Shown piece after piece: positions 12,599 through 18,254 of a stretch of 18,254 nt of DNA. The stretch covers positions 1-18,254 of the forward strand of contig DBFWVW010000002.1 in assembly GCA_048217285.1 (NCBI GenBank), in the 5' to 3' direction. A program made the translations under genes and the position numbers. Below the pieces are notes generated by a model that was given only the letters and a program-made list of their open reading frames with translations, was not told where the DNA came from and searched no databases. The stretch comes from CAG-103 sp048217285. GTDB lineage: Bacteria; Bacillota; Clostridia; Oscillospirales; Oscillospiraceae. The number at the start of each line of letters is the position of its first letter. The stretch's first letter is position 1.

Positions 12599-13011
12599 CT
12601 TATGGTTGCGCTCTGTGAGATTTCCCGAAAACTTGCGCGTGCACAATTTCAGGCCCGTGTAAAACTTTTCGGTTTTTATGTCGAGAGTCCTGATTATTGG
12701 ACTTTCAATTTGCTATCATCTAGAAAACACGGAAACGGTGCTTAAAATGTAGGATAGGTGGATCGGTTAGCTGGCTGAAGCTTGAATGAGAAGTGCAGCG
12801 TTGATCGGGCCGCACAGCATCATTTGGATGCGCGGCGGTTTCGTTTGGATAATCTGGATGAAATTTTGCTGCCGGTGTCCGCCGCTGCGGAGTGAATAGC
12901 GTAAATTATGCCGAAAATCGTGCGATTTGTGCACGTGTACTTTTTTGCGCAGGTTTTTTGTGGTAAAATTCAATCATGTCCATGTTGCGGAAATGAAGAA
13001 AAGGGAGAATT
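12599..13011. other. gene-poor region between the remnant and the WYL regulator
   Basis: I find no supportable gene in these 413 nt. The part near 12660-12730 is clearly more AT-rich than the surroundings. CGTGCACAA at 12638-12646 recurs inverted as TTGTGCACG at 12927-12935. An extended -10-like TGCTATCAT at 12711-12719 has no downstream gene. A 38-codon stretch ending at a TGA near 12895 reads protein-like (LDARRFRLDNLDEILLP) but has no start or ribosome binding site and could be a further remnant. Confidence 0.5.
12941..12969 (+). promoter_or_regulatory. possible promoter of the WYL regulator gene
   Basis: An extended -10, TGG-TAAAAT, lies at 12961-12969, with only a T-run (12941-12946) at the -35 position 17 nt upstream. 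It is 43 nt before the start codon. The inverted GTGCAC motif at 12930-12934 lies just upstream and could be a regulatory site. Confidence 0.4.
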
Positions 13012-14028
13012 ATGCCAAAATCACCGAATCAGAAATTAAAATTGCTGTACCTGATGGAGATCCTGCTGCAGCAGACGGATGAGCGCCATCCGATGACCGT
13101 GCCGGAGATGATCGCACAGCTTGCGCAGCACGGAATATCGGCTGAGCGCAAGAGCATTTACGGAGATCTGGAGGCGCTGCGCACGTTCGGGATGGACATT
13201 GTGCAGACCAAGACCAAGACAACCGGGTATTACGTCGGCTCGCGCACATTTGAAGTGCCGGAGCTCAAGCTGCTGGTCGACAGCGTGCAGTCATCGAAAT
13301 TCATCACGCACAAAAAGACGCTGGCCCTCATCAAAAAGATCGAAAGCCTCGCCAGCATCTACGATGCACAGCTCTTGCAGCGGCAGGTCTATGTCCGCGG
13401 CCGCGTCAAGAGTATGAATGAGAGTGTCTATTATAATGTGGATGAGATCGCCGATGCCATTTCCCGGGACCGGCAGATCCGCTTTCACTATTTTGAATAC
13501 ACGATCTCCAAACAGCGCCGCTACCGGAAGGAGGGCGCATTTTACGTTGTCAGCCCGCTGGCATTGATGTGGGATAATGAGAATTACTACCTGCTGGCGT
13601 GGGATGCCGAGGCGGAACTGCGCAAGCATTACCGCGTGGATAAGATGACGGATATCTCCGCATTGGAGACGCCCCGCGAGGGCACGGCGGACCTTTCGAA
13701 GCTGGATTTGTCGGCGTATTCCAAAAAAGTGTTCAGTATGTTTAGCGGGGAAGAGCAGACGGTGCGGCTGCGCTTTGCCAAGCATCTGGTCGGCGCGGTG
13801 CTTGACCGCTTCGGCAAGGAAGTGATCGTGGTCGCTGATGGGCCGGAGCATTTCACAGTTGCGCTGAACGTGGTCACGAGTCCGAAGTTCTATGCCTGGC
13901 TGTTTGGCTTCGGCACCGAGGTGGAGATCCTCTCGCCGCCGTCGGTCCGGCAGGAGATGCAGAACACGCTCGCGGCCGTAGCGGATGTTTATGCGCCGCC
14001 GCGCAGACAAGGACTTGACAATTCGTAA
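13012..14028 (+). CDS. WYL-domain (YafY-type) transcriptional regulator
   Basis: This 338-residue protein begins with an HTH_11-type winged helix (about residues 5-65; KLLYLMEILLQQTD, VPEMIAQLAQHGISAERKSIYGDLEAL). A central WYL domain follows at about residues 140-215, including IRFHYFEYTISKQRRYRKEG, YVVSPLALMWDNENYYLLAWD and KHYRVDKM. The C-terminal WCX region includes TVRLRFAKHLVGAVLDRFG. WYL proteins are ligand-responsive regulators, often of nucleotide- or stress-linked genes; the ligand and targets here are unknown. ATG 13012 follows AGGGAG at 13002-13007. Its 3' end contains the -35 element of the thiT promoter, but thiT has its own riboswitch, so no functional link is implied. Confidence 0.9.
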   Translation: MPKSPNQKLKLLYLMEILLQQTDERHPMTVPEMIAQLAQHGISAERKSIYGDLEALRTFGMDIVQTKTKTTGYYVGSRTFEVPELKLLVDSVQSSKFITHKKTLALIKKIESLASIYDAQLLQRQVYVRGRVKSMNESVYYNVDEIADAISRDRQIRFHYFEYTISKQRRYRKEGAFYVVSPLALMWDNENYYLLAWDAEAELRKHYRVDKMTDISALETPREGTADLSKLDLSAYSKKVFSMFSGEEQTVRLRFAKHLVGAVLDRFGKEVIVVADGPEHFTVALNVVTSPKFYAWLFGFGTEVEILSPPSVRQEMQNTLAAVADVYAPPRRQGLDNS

Positions 14029-14043
14029 ACCATCGTGTATAAA
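14015..14043 (+). promoter_or_regulatory. promoter of the TPP riboswitch-thiT transcript
   Basis: TTGACA at 14015-14020 and TATAAA at 14038-14043 are 17 nt apart. The -35 lies inside the last codons of the WYL regulator gene (stop 14026-14028). Confidence 0.88.
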
Positions 14044-14054
14044 TAGCTACGTAC

Positions 14055-14150
14055 CATTGGGGGGCTGGGTTATTCCCGGCTGAGACGAGTGAATGGAAGC
14101 TCGATACCCACAGACCTGATCCGGATAATGCCGGCGTAGGAAACGAAATT
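14055..14150 (+). ncRNA. TPP (thiamine pyrophosphate) riboswitch
   Basis: The thi-box hallmarks are present in order. CTGAGA lies at 14080-14085. The P3 stem has CGAG and CTCG arms. ACCC at 14106-14109 pairs with GGGT at 14067-14070. Then come the conserved CAGACCTGATC at 14111-14121, CCGG-ATAATG-CCGG at 14121-14134 and CGTAGG at 14135-14140. TPP binding should favour the terminator at 14172-14201 and shut off thiT. The identification is secure from motif, spacing and the downstream gene; the exact ends are approximate. Confidence 0.95.
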
Positions 14151-14171
14151 CATATTCTATCGTTTTCTATG

Positions 14172-14201
14172 AACTGCATTGTTTCGGCAATGCAGTTTTT
14201 T
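14172..14201 (+). terminator. terminator of the TPP riboswitch expression platform
   Basis: AACTGCATTG at 14172-14181 pairs with CAATGCAGTT at 14188-14197 and ends in six T (14196-14201), 5 nt before the thiT Shine-Dalgarno sequence. It serves as the OFF-state hairpin for thiT. Confidence 0.9.
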
Positions 14202-14219
14202 CTTTGAGGAGGAAACAAC

Positions 14220-14807
14220 ATGACCCAAAGCAAATCCCATCTGCGCCTGCGCGCGCTGTGTGAGGGCGCGATTTTCATCGCCCTTGCCCAGGTTCTGAGC
14301 TATCTCAAACTCTATGAGCTTCCGCAGGGCGGCTCCATCACGATCGAGATGCTTCCGATCTTTCTGTATTGTGCCCGCTGGGGCTTCGGCCCCGGTATGC
14401 TCGCGAGTTTTGCCTTCAGCATCCTGCAGGTGCTGCTCAGCAGTACGTATGCCTGGACGTGGCAGTCGCTCATCGGCGACTATCTGCTCGCGTTCACGGC
14501 GCTCGGCTTTGCCGGCGCGTGCTCGAAGATGAAGGGCGGATTCTTCATTGGTACGGTTGTCGGCAGCGTGGCGCGTTTTCTCGTGCATTATGTCGTCGGC
14601 GCAACGGTCTGGGCCGAGTATATGCCTGAGTCCTTCTTTGGACTGACGATGACGACGCCGTGGTTCTACTCGGCGCTGTATAATGGCAGCTTCATGCTCA
14701 TCGACATGGTGCTCGTGCTCGTGATCGGCGCGCTGCTGTGGAAGCCGCTGAAAAAGTATATCACCGGTGAGGATCTGCGCAGTGCTGCGGCCGCGAAAAA
14801 TGGTTGA
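14220..14807 (+). CDS. thiT: ThiT, thiamine-specific ECF transporter S component
   Basis: This 195-residue membrane protein has six hydrophobic segments and matches the ThiT family. It has the N-terminal helix with small residues for contact with EcfT (ALCEGAIFIALAQVL), a middle YAWTWQSLIGDYLLAF, and the ligand-side stretch FLVHYVVGATVWAEYMP (His123, Gly127, Trp131) followed by YSALYNGSFMLID (Tyr154, Asn155). Trp, His, Tyr and Asn in these places bind thiamine in characterised ThiT. It needs the shared EcfA, EcfA' and EcfT, which are not encoded here. The ATG at 14220 follows GAGGAGG at 14206-14212. The TPP riboswitch upstream strongly supports the assignment. The stop codon overlaps the rpmH -35 box. 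Confidence 0.95.
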   Translation: MTQSKSHLRLRALCEGAIFIALAQVLSYLKLYELPQGGSITIEMLPIFLYCARWGFGPGMLASFAFSILQVLLSSTYAWTWQSLIGDYLLAFTALGFAGACSKMKGGFFIGTVVGSVARFLVHYVVGATVWAEYMPESFFGLTMTTPWFYSALYNGSFMLIDMVLVLVIGALLWKPLKKYITGEDLRSAAAAKNG

Positions 14808-14833
14808 CAGGGAGAAATTCCATAGTGTATAAT
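14804..14833 (+). promoter_or_regulatory. consensus promoter of the rpmH operon
   Basis: TTGACA at 14804-14809 and TATAAT at 14828-14833, both perfect, have an 18-nt spacer. The -35 overlaps the thiT stop codon. Transcription would begin at about 14838-14842, inside the 5' arm of the hairpin at 14836-14867. Confidence 0.92.
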
Positions 14834-14835
14834 AT

Positions 14836-14872
14836 GTATCCGGCGTCAGTCGTCTGGCGCCGGATACTTTTT
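14836..14872 (+). terminator. thiT terminator overlapping the rpmH transcription start
   Basis: GTATCCGGCGTCAG at 14836-14849 pairs with CTGGCGCCGGATAC at 14854-14867 (14 pairs, one G-T) around a TCGT loop, followed by five T (14868-14872). It clearly ends thiT transcription, but it also forms the extreme 5' end of any rpmH transcript from the promoter at 14804-14833. A further hairpin, CGGCGGC-GTAA-GCCGCTG at 14881-14897, follows before the rpmH ribosome binding site. Confidence 0.88.
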
Positions 14873-14926
14873 GCCAACTACGGCGGCGTAAGCCGCTGTT
14901 GAGTATGATTGAAAGGAGAAAACACC

Positions 14927-15061
14927 ATGTTCCGTACCTACCAGCCCAAGAAGCTTCAGCGCAAAAAAGAGCACGGCTTCCGCAAGAGAATGGCGACCGC
15001 CAACGGCCGCAAGGTGCTGTCCCGCCGCAGAGCGAAGGGCAGAAAGCATCTCAGCTACTGA
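14927..15061 (+). CDS. rpmH: 50S ribosomal protein bL34
   Basis: This 44-residue, strongly basic protein is a full-length bL34 of the large ribosomal subunit. It starts MFRTYQPKKLQRKKEHGFRK and continues with the conserved RMATANGRKVLSRRRAKGRK and C-terminal LSY. It is easily missed because it is so short. The ATG at 14927 follows AAGGAG at 14913-14918 by 8 nt. It is the first gene of the rpmH-rnpA-yidD-yidC-jag cluster and has a consensus promoter with a hairpin-rich leader of about 85 nt. In most Firmicutes rpmH lies next to dnaA; here thiT precedes it. Confidence 0.98.
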   Translation: MFRTYQPKKLQRKKEHGFRKRMATANGRKVLSRRRAKGRKHLSY

Positions 15062-15103
15062 GTTGCTGCGCGTGAGCAGGCAGACTCCTTAATCATGTTT
15101 TTC

Positions 15104-15124
15104 AGGGCGGGATCTTTCCGCCCT
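15104..15124 (+). other. hairpin between rpmH and rnpA
   Basis: AGGGCGG at 15104-15110 pairs with CCGCCCT at 15118-15124. There is no T-run, so it is more likely an mRNA processing or stability element that lets bL34 be made in excess over RnpA than a terminator. Confidence 0.5.
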
Positions 15125-15164
15125 AAAGGCATATCTATGGGATCTGTATTGGAGAGAGGATCGG

Positions 15165-15527
15165 GTGAGACCTTTGGAATTTACCAGCACGATCAAACAA
15201 AACTATGAATTCCGGCGTCTGTACTCGAAGGGCAAAAGCTGCGCCAATGCGTATCTGGTGGTCTACTGCCGGAAAAACCGCGCTGGCCGCAGCCGCATCG
15301 GTTACACCGTGTCCAACAAAGTCGGCCATGCCGTTGTGCGCAACCGCATCCGCCGCCGTCTGCGGGAGATTTATCGCCTGCATGAGCGGCAGATCGTGCG
15401 CGGGTATGATCTGGTCGTTGTGTCGCGCGTGCGCGCGTGCACGGCAGACTATCATCAGCTGGAGTCGGCATTCCTGTCGGCGTGCGCCCAGCTTGGCCTG
15501 CTGGTGGAAGGGGATGACGGCGTATGA
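15165..15527 (+). CDS. rnpA: ribonuclease P protein component
   Basis: This basic protein of 120 residues is the protein subunit of RNase P, which helps the catalytic RNA bind and trim pre-tRNA 5' ends. It shows the N-terminal FRRLYSKGKS strand region, IGYTVSNKVGHAVVRNR and the family signature RNRIRRRLRE at 59-68, then YDLVVVSR near 81-88. Length is normal. It starts at GTG 15165 with GGAGAGAGGA at 15151-15160 upstream; no ATG fits the conserved N-terminus. The stop overlaps the yidD start (ATGA), so the two are translationally coupled. The RNase P RNA gene is not in this window. Confidence 0.97.
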   Translation: MRPLEFTSTIKQNYEFRRLYSKGKSCANAYLVVYCRKNRAGRSRIGYTVSNKVGHAVVRNRIRRRLREIYRLHERQIVRGYDLVVVSRVRACTADYHQLESAFLSACAQLGLLVEGDDGV

Positions 15528-15742
15528 AGCGGTTGCTCATTGCGCTGGTGAAGTTTTACCGCAAGTATATCTCGCCGCTCAAACCGCCCTGCTGCCGGTT
15601 CATTCCGACCTGCTCAGAATATGCGCTCGAGGCTCTGCAGAAATACGGAGCGCTCAAGGGCTCGTGGCTGGCCGTCAAGCGCATATGTCGATGCCACCCC
15701 TTCCATACGGGTGAGCATGAATTTTATGACCCGGTGCCATGA
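15524..15742 (+). CDS. yidD: YidD, membrane protein insertion efficiency factor
   Basis: This 72-residue peripheral membrane protein has the conserved YidD pattern: an amphipathic N-terminus (LIALVKFYRKYISPL), the cysteine-bearing CCRFIPTCSEYALEAL core at 23-38, GSWLAVKRICRCHPF near 46-60 and the C-terminal FYDPVP. It is thought to assist YidC-mediated membrane insertion. The ATG at 15524 overlaps the rnpA stop by 4 nt. Length and order (rnpA-yidD-yidC) are typical. Confidence 0.97.
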   Translation: MKRLLIALVKFYRKYISPLKPPCCRFIPTCSEYALEALQKYGALKGSWLAVKRICRCHPFHTGEHEFYDPVP

Positions 15743-15780
15743 CCGGGAAATCCTAAGAATTTAAGAATTGGAGTCGTCTT

Positions 15781-17037
15781 ATGTCCTGGATTACTGCACC
15801 CTTTGCCTGGCTGCTCAAAGCACTCTATGAGCTGACCGGCAGCTATGGTTGGGCGGTCATCCTCTTCGGCGTCGTCGTGAACCTGATTTTGCTTCCGTTC
15901 ATGGCCAAGAGCAAGAAGAGCATGATGCGTACCAGCCGCCTCCAGCCGCGAATTGCGGAGCTTCAGCGCCGGCACGAGGGAAACCAGCAAAAGCTCAATG
16001 AAGAGATGGCCAAGCTCTATCGGGAAGAGAAGATCAACCCGATGTCCGGCTGCCTCTGGAGCCTGATCCCGTTTCCGATCCTGATTGCGCTCTACAGCGT
16101 CATCCGTCAGCCGCTGACGAAGATGATGGGGCTGAGCGCGGAAGCTGTCACGCAGCTGACCGACTGGGTCACGACCAACGCAGGTTACGTCGCGCAGACG
16201 AAGTCTGCCTATCAGGAGATCCAGATCGCCGACCTGATCCACCAGCACTGGAACGATGTGACTGCCGCAGTTGGTGATTTCTCCGGTAAGCTGCTGGATA
16301 TTGACTATTCGTTCATCGGCCTGAACATGGGTCAGCAGCCGTCGTTCAAGATCTGGACGTTTGACTGGAGCAACTCAGCCGTTTGGCTTCCGGCTCTGGG
16401 TCTGTTCCTGATCCCGATCGTCTCGGCCGTGCTGTCGTGGCTGTCCATGAAGATCAGCACGTCGATGACGCCGCAGCCCGCTACCAACCAGCAGCAGACT
16501 GCTGCCACGAACAAGACTATGATGATCATGATGCCGCTCGTGTCGCTGTGGATCTGCTACACGATGCCGGCCGCTCTGGGCATTTACTGGATCGTCAACA
16601 GCATCCTCGGCATCCTGCGTGATGTCAGCCTGACGAAGGTTTTCAACAAACAGCTCGATAAGCTCGACGCTGAGCGTATCGCGCGCGAAAAAGAGCGCGA
16701 TGCGGAGCTTGAGCGTAAGCGCCTCGAGACCGAGCGTCTGAAAGCTGCCGGCGAGACCGTTGTCAACCCCAATACCAGCAAGAAGAAGCTCCAGGCCTGC
16801 CAGAAGCAGAAGGATGACGAGCGCAAGGCCGCGGTCGTGCGTGAAGAGCGCGCTGCACGCCGTGAGCGTCTCGGTATCGAGCAGGCGGCTGTGCCGGAGT
16901 CCCAGGTCGGCAACCGCCGCTATGCGCGTGGCCGCGCCTATGCGCGGGATCATTATGAAACGGAGACGACCGCCGCTCCACAGGCGGAGCAGCCGGTATC
17001 CGAAGCCTCCGAAGGAAAACAGGAGAGTACTGAATGA
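15781..17037 (+). CDS. yidC: YidC/Oxa1-family membrane protein insertase
   Basis: This 418-residue insertase folds nascent proteins into the membrane. The YidC2-like core begins with TM1 (about 22-41, WAVILFGVVVNLILLPFMAK), a cytoplasmic coiled-coil hairpin (RLQPRIAELQRRHEGNQQKLNEE) and NPMSGCLWSLIPFPILIALY. Later helices lie near 200-222 and 241-285, including MMIMMPLVSLWICYTMPAALGIYWIVN. A long charged tail (about 290-418) is rich in Glu, Arg and Lys. A 90-residue extracytoplasmic insert between TM2 and TM3 is large for the family. No lipobox is seen at the N-terminus. The groove residue that is usually Arg or Lys is Asn34. ATG 15781 follows TTGGAG. The stop overlaps jag. Confidence 0.95.
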   Translation: MSWITAPFAWLLKALYELTGSYGWAVILFGVVVNLILLPFMAKSKKSMMRTSRLQPRIAELQRRHEGNQQKLNEEMAKLYREEKINPMSGCLWSLIPFPILIALYSVIRQPLTKMMGLSAEAVTQLTDWVTTNAGYVAQTKSAYQEIQIADLIHQHWNDVTAAVGDFSGKLLDIDYSFIGLNMGQQPSFKIWTFDWSNSAVWLPALGLFLIPIVSAVLSWLSMKISTSMTPQPATNQQQTAATNKTMMIMMPLVSLWICYTMPAALGIYWIVNSILGILRDVSLTKVFNKQLDKLDAERIAREKERDAELERKRLETERLKAAGETVVNPNTSKKKLQACQKQKDDERKAAVVREERAARRERLGIEQAAVPESQVGNRRYARGRAYARDHYETETTAAPQAEQPVSEASEGKQESTE

Positions 17038-17801
17038 TGTTAAAAACACTGGAAAAGTCCGGCAAGACGGAGGAGGCGGCGATTGCCGCCGCGCTCGAGG
17101 AGCTTGGTCTTGACCGGGATGCTGTTTCCGTTGAGATCGTGGAGCGCGCCAAGTCCGGATTCCTCGGCATCGGCGCCAGCCCTGCGGTCGTCCGTGTGCA
17201 GTATGAGGCACCGGATGAGGAGCCTGAGGCCATTGCCGAAGCTCCGGCTGCCGCGCAGGAGCAGTCCACTGCCGCTCCTGCCGCGCCCGCAGCGGCAGCG
17301 GACGAGCCGGAGAGCTATGCGCGTATTCGTGCGTTCGTCAGCGGTTTGCTCGAGCACATGGGCATTCAGGCGGAGATCGAGATCACCGCGCGTGAGAATG
17401 GCGGCGTGAACGTGAATCTGTCCGGCAGCAACATGGGCGCGGTCATCGGCCGCCGCGGCGAAACGCTCGACGCGATCCAGCACCTGACCAATTACGCCGT
17501 CAACCGCGGCAGCGATAAGCATATGCACATCAGTGTGGATGCCGAGAGCTACCGCGCCAAGCGCGAGGAGTCGCTCGTGCGTCTGGCGGAGAAGATGGCT
17601 GCCAAGGCCATCAAGTACAAGCGCAGCATGGCGCTTGAGCCGATGAATTCCTACGAGCGCCACGTCATTCATACGGCGCTGCAGGATTACGAGGGTGTGA
17701 CGACGAGTTCGACCGGTACCGAGCCGAACCGCCGCGTTGTGGTTTCCTATGAGAAGCCGCAGCGTACCAGCAACAAACCGGTCAGTCGTGAGTGGAGCTG
17801 A
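17034..17801 (+). CDS. jag: Jag/KhpB RNA-binding protein
   Basis: This 255-residue protein has the three-part Jag layout. The Jag_N domain covers about 1-57, with KSGFLGIGASPAVVRV. An Ala/Pro/Glu-rich linker (60-94) follows. The KH domain has its GxxG loop in VIGRRGETLDAIQ at 137-149. The C-terminal R3H domain has the RxxxH motif in SYERHVIHTAL at 206-216. KhpB, with KhpA, binds RNA and affects cell division and cell-wall synthesis in Gram-positive bacteria. Start: AGGAG at 17021-17025 gives an 8-nt gap to ATG 17034, which overlaps the yidC stop; the ATG at 17037 is an alternative. It closes the rnpA-yidD-yidC-jag operon, and acpP follows 25 nt later. Confidence 0.96.
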   Translation: MMLKTLEKSGKTEEAAIAAALEELGLDRDAVSVEIVERAKSGFLGIGASPAVVRVQYEAPDEEPEAIAEAPAAAQEQSTAAPAAPAAAADEPESYARIRAFVSGLLEHMGIQAEIEITARENGGVNVNLSGSNMGAVIGRRGETLDAIQHLTNYAVNRGSDKHMHISVDAESYRAKREESLVRLAEKMAAKAIKYKRSMALEPMNSYERHVIHTALQDYEGVTTSSTGTEPNRRVVVSYEKPQRTSNKPVSREWS

Positions 17802-17826
17802 CGAGAGATTTAGGAGGAACAGTATT

Positions 17827-18051
17827 ATGTTCGAACAAGTGAGACAACTGCTCGCCCATCAGTTTGAAGTGGACGAAAACACCATCACCATGGACACCAA
17901 CATCGCGGATGATCTCGGCGCGGATTCGCTCGACGTCGTGGAGTTGGTCATGTCGATTGAGGATGCCTTCGGCATCACGATCGAGGACGAGAAAGTGGCC
18001 GAGCTGACCACTGTCCGCAAGGTTGTGGATTACCTCGAGAAGAACGCTTGA
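17827..18051 (+). CDS. acpP: acyl carrier protein
   Basis: This acidic carrier protein of 74 residues for type II fatty acid synthesis has its phosphopantetheine attachment serine in the canonical DSLD motif (LGADSLDVVEL, Ser34), followed by the usual IEDAFGITIEDEKV recognition helix. Length is normal. The ATG at 17827 has AGGAGG at 17812-17817. It sits 25 nt after jag with no terminator between, so it may share the transcript, and ends in a strong terminator. No other fab genes are present, and jag is an unusual neighbour. Confidence 0.97.
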   Translation: MFEQVRQLLAHQFEVDENTITMDTNIADDLGADSLDVVELVMSIEDAFGITIEDEKVAELTTVRKVVDYLEKNA

Positions 18052-18062
18052 ACGTGCACATG

Positions 18063-18097
18063 AAAAAGCAGGCAGCCGGTGCTGCCTGCTTTTTTTA
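18063..18097 (+). terminator. intrinsic terminator after acpP
   Basis: AAGCAGGCAGC ending at 18076 pairs with GCTGCCTGCTT from 18081 around CGGT, flanked by an A-run on the left and seven T or more on the right. The symmetrical A and T runs let it stop transcription from both directions, including from the minus-strand transposase gene. Confidence 0.93.
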
Positions 18098-18124
18098 TTT
18101 CTGGAAATGGAATATGTAGGTTTG

Positions 18125-18254
18125 TCAAACATATTGGACAGAGAACTCTGCAGGGGAGAGCCAGTGGAGGGGCCTCATAGGTAAGCTGTTGGAGCGACGG
18201 TTGTGGACCGCAAGCTGCTTTGCGAAATCGTTCAGAGAATAGAAGGCGTGGCAG
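18125..18254 (-). CDS. C-terminal end of an IS transposase, cut by the window edge
   Basis: On the minus strand the last 42 codons before the TGA (complement of 18125-18127) read through to the window end without interruption. They encode FYSLNDFAKQLAVHNRRS, then LPMRPLHWLSPAEF, then SVQYV. This resembles the end of the DDE integrase-core transposases of the IS3/IS481 type, whose tails have an H-N-R-R-x-N block followed by PMRPL-W-SP. The amino-terminal part and catalytic residues lie outside. I cannot place the element's terminal repeat; it probably lies between 18098 and 18125. Confidence 0.75.
   Translation of the reverse strand, partial: CHAFYSLNDFAKQLAVHNRRSNSLPMRPLHWLSPAEFSVQYV

Noticed and set aside
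12767..12973. Minus-strand ORF of 68 codons in the gap before the WYL gene
   Set aside because: No ribosome binding site, no recognisable domain, and basic low-information sequence in a region that looks non-coding in all frames.
1..18254. CRISPR arrays, tRNA or rRNA genes, prophage or integrase genes
   Set aside because: I looked for regularly spaced repeats, tRNA cloverleaf landmarks and rRNA motifs and saw none; apart from the transposase tail at the right edge there are no mobility genes.

Overview
The window is high-GC Firmicutes DNA. Strong AGGAGG-type ribosome binding sites, consensus TTGACA/TATAAT promoters, hairpin-plus-T-run terminators, a Jag/YidC/YidD/RnpA/RpmH cluster, a ThiT thiamine transporter under a TPP riboswitch, a Cys-rich KTR protein, and dockerin and SLH remnants all fit a gut-type clostridium. 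Oscillospirales is my best guess by inference; nothing here fixes the species. Every intact gene is on the + strand. The only minus-strand gene is a transposase tail at the right edge.

Left block (about 130-8220), stress and antibiotic response. Two TetR cassettes come first. One is tetR plus a KTR zinc ribbon, followed after a terminator by a flavodoxin and a small membrane protein. The other is tetR plus a DUF998 membrane protein. Each tetR has a clear promoter with a dyad next to it, which suggests autoregulation. Next are a Vat-like (XAT) acetyltransferase and an RNHCP zinc-ribbon gene. The RNHCP gene has a leader that looks like an erm-type translation attenuator: a short leader peptide, then alternative hairpins, one of which hides the Shine-Dalgarno sequence. 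A four-gene operon follows: response regulator, BcrA-like ABC ATPase, ABC-2 permease and histidine kinase. Direct repeats sit just upstream of the ABC genes. The response regulator appears to lack most of the last helix of its receiver domain and the interdomain linker.

Middle block (8220-11936), phosphonate-type ABC uptake: a PhnD lipoprotein, a PhnC ATPase and a permease made of two fused PhnE domains. A promoter, about 180 nt of highly structured leader RNA and a strong intrinsic terminator precede phnD. I could not assign this leader to a known riboswitch class, and it is the best candidate here for something undescribed.

Remnant region (12005-13011): a decayed surface-protein gene in which a dockerin half is joined out of frame to the last part of an SLH domain, then a gene-poor stretch, then a WYL-domain regulator.

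Right block (14015-18097), housekeeping: TPP riboswitch and thiT, then rpmH, rnpA, yidD, yidC and jag, then acpP. Tight coupling from rnpA to jag (mostly ATGA overlaps) indicates one operon for RNase P protein and membrane protein insertion. There is no dnaA before rpmH and no mnmE after jag, so this is not the usual oriC arrangement. The rpmH promoter fires into a terminator hairpin, and YidC has Asn where the family normally has a basic groove residue.
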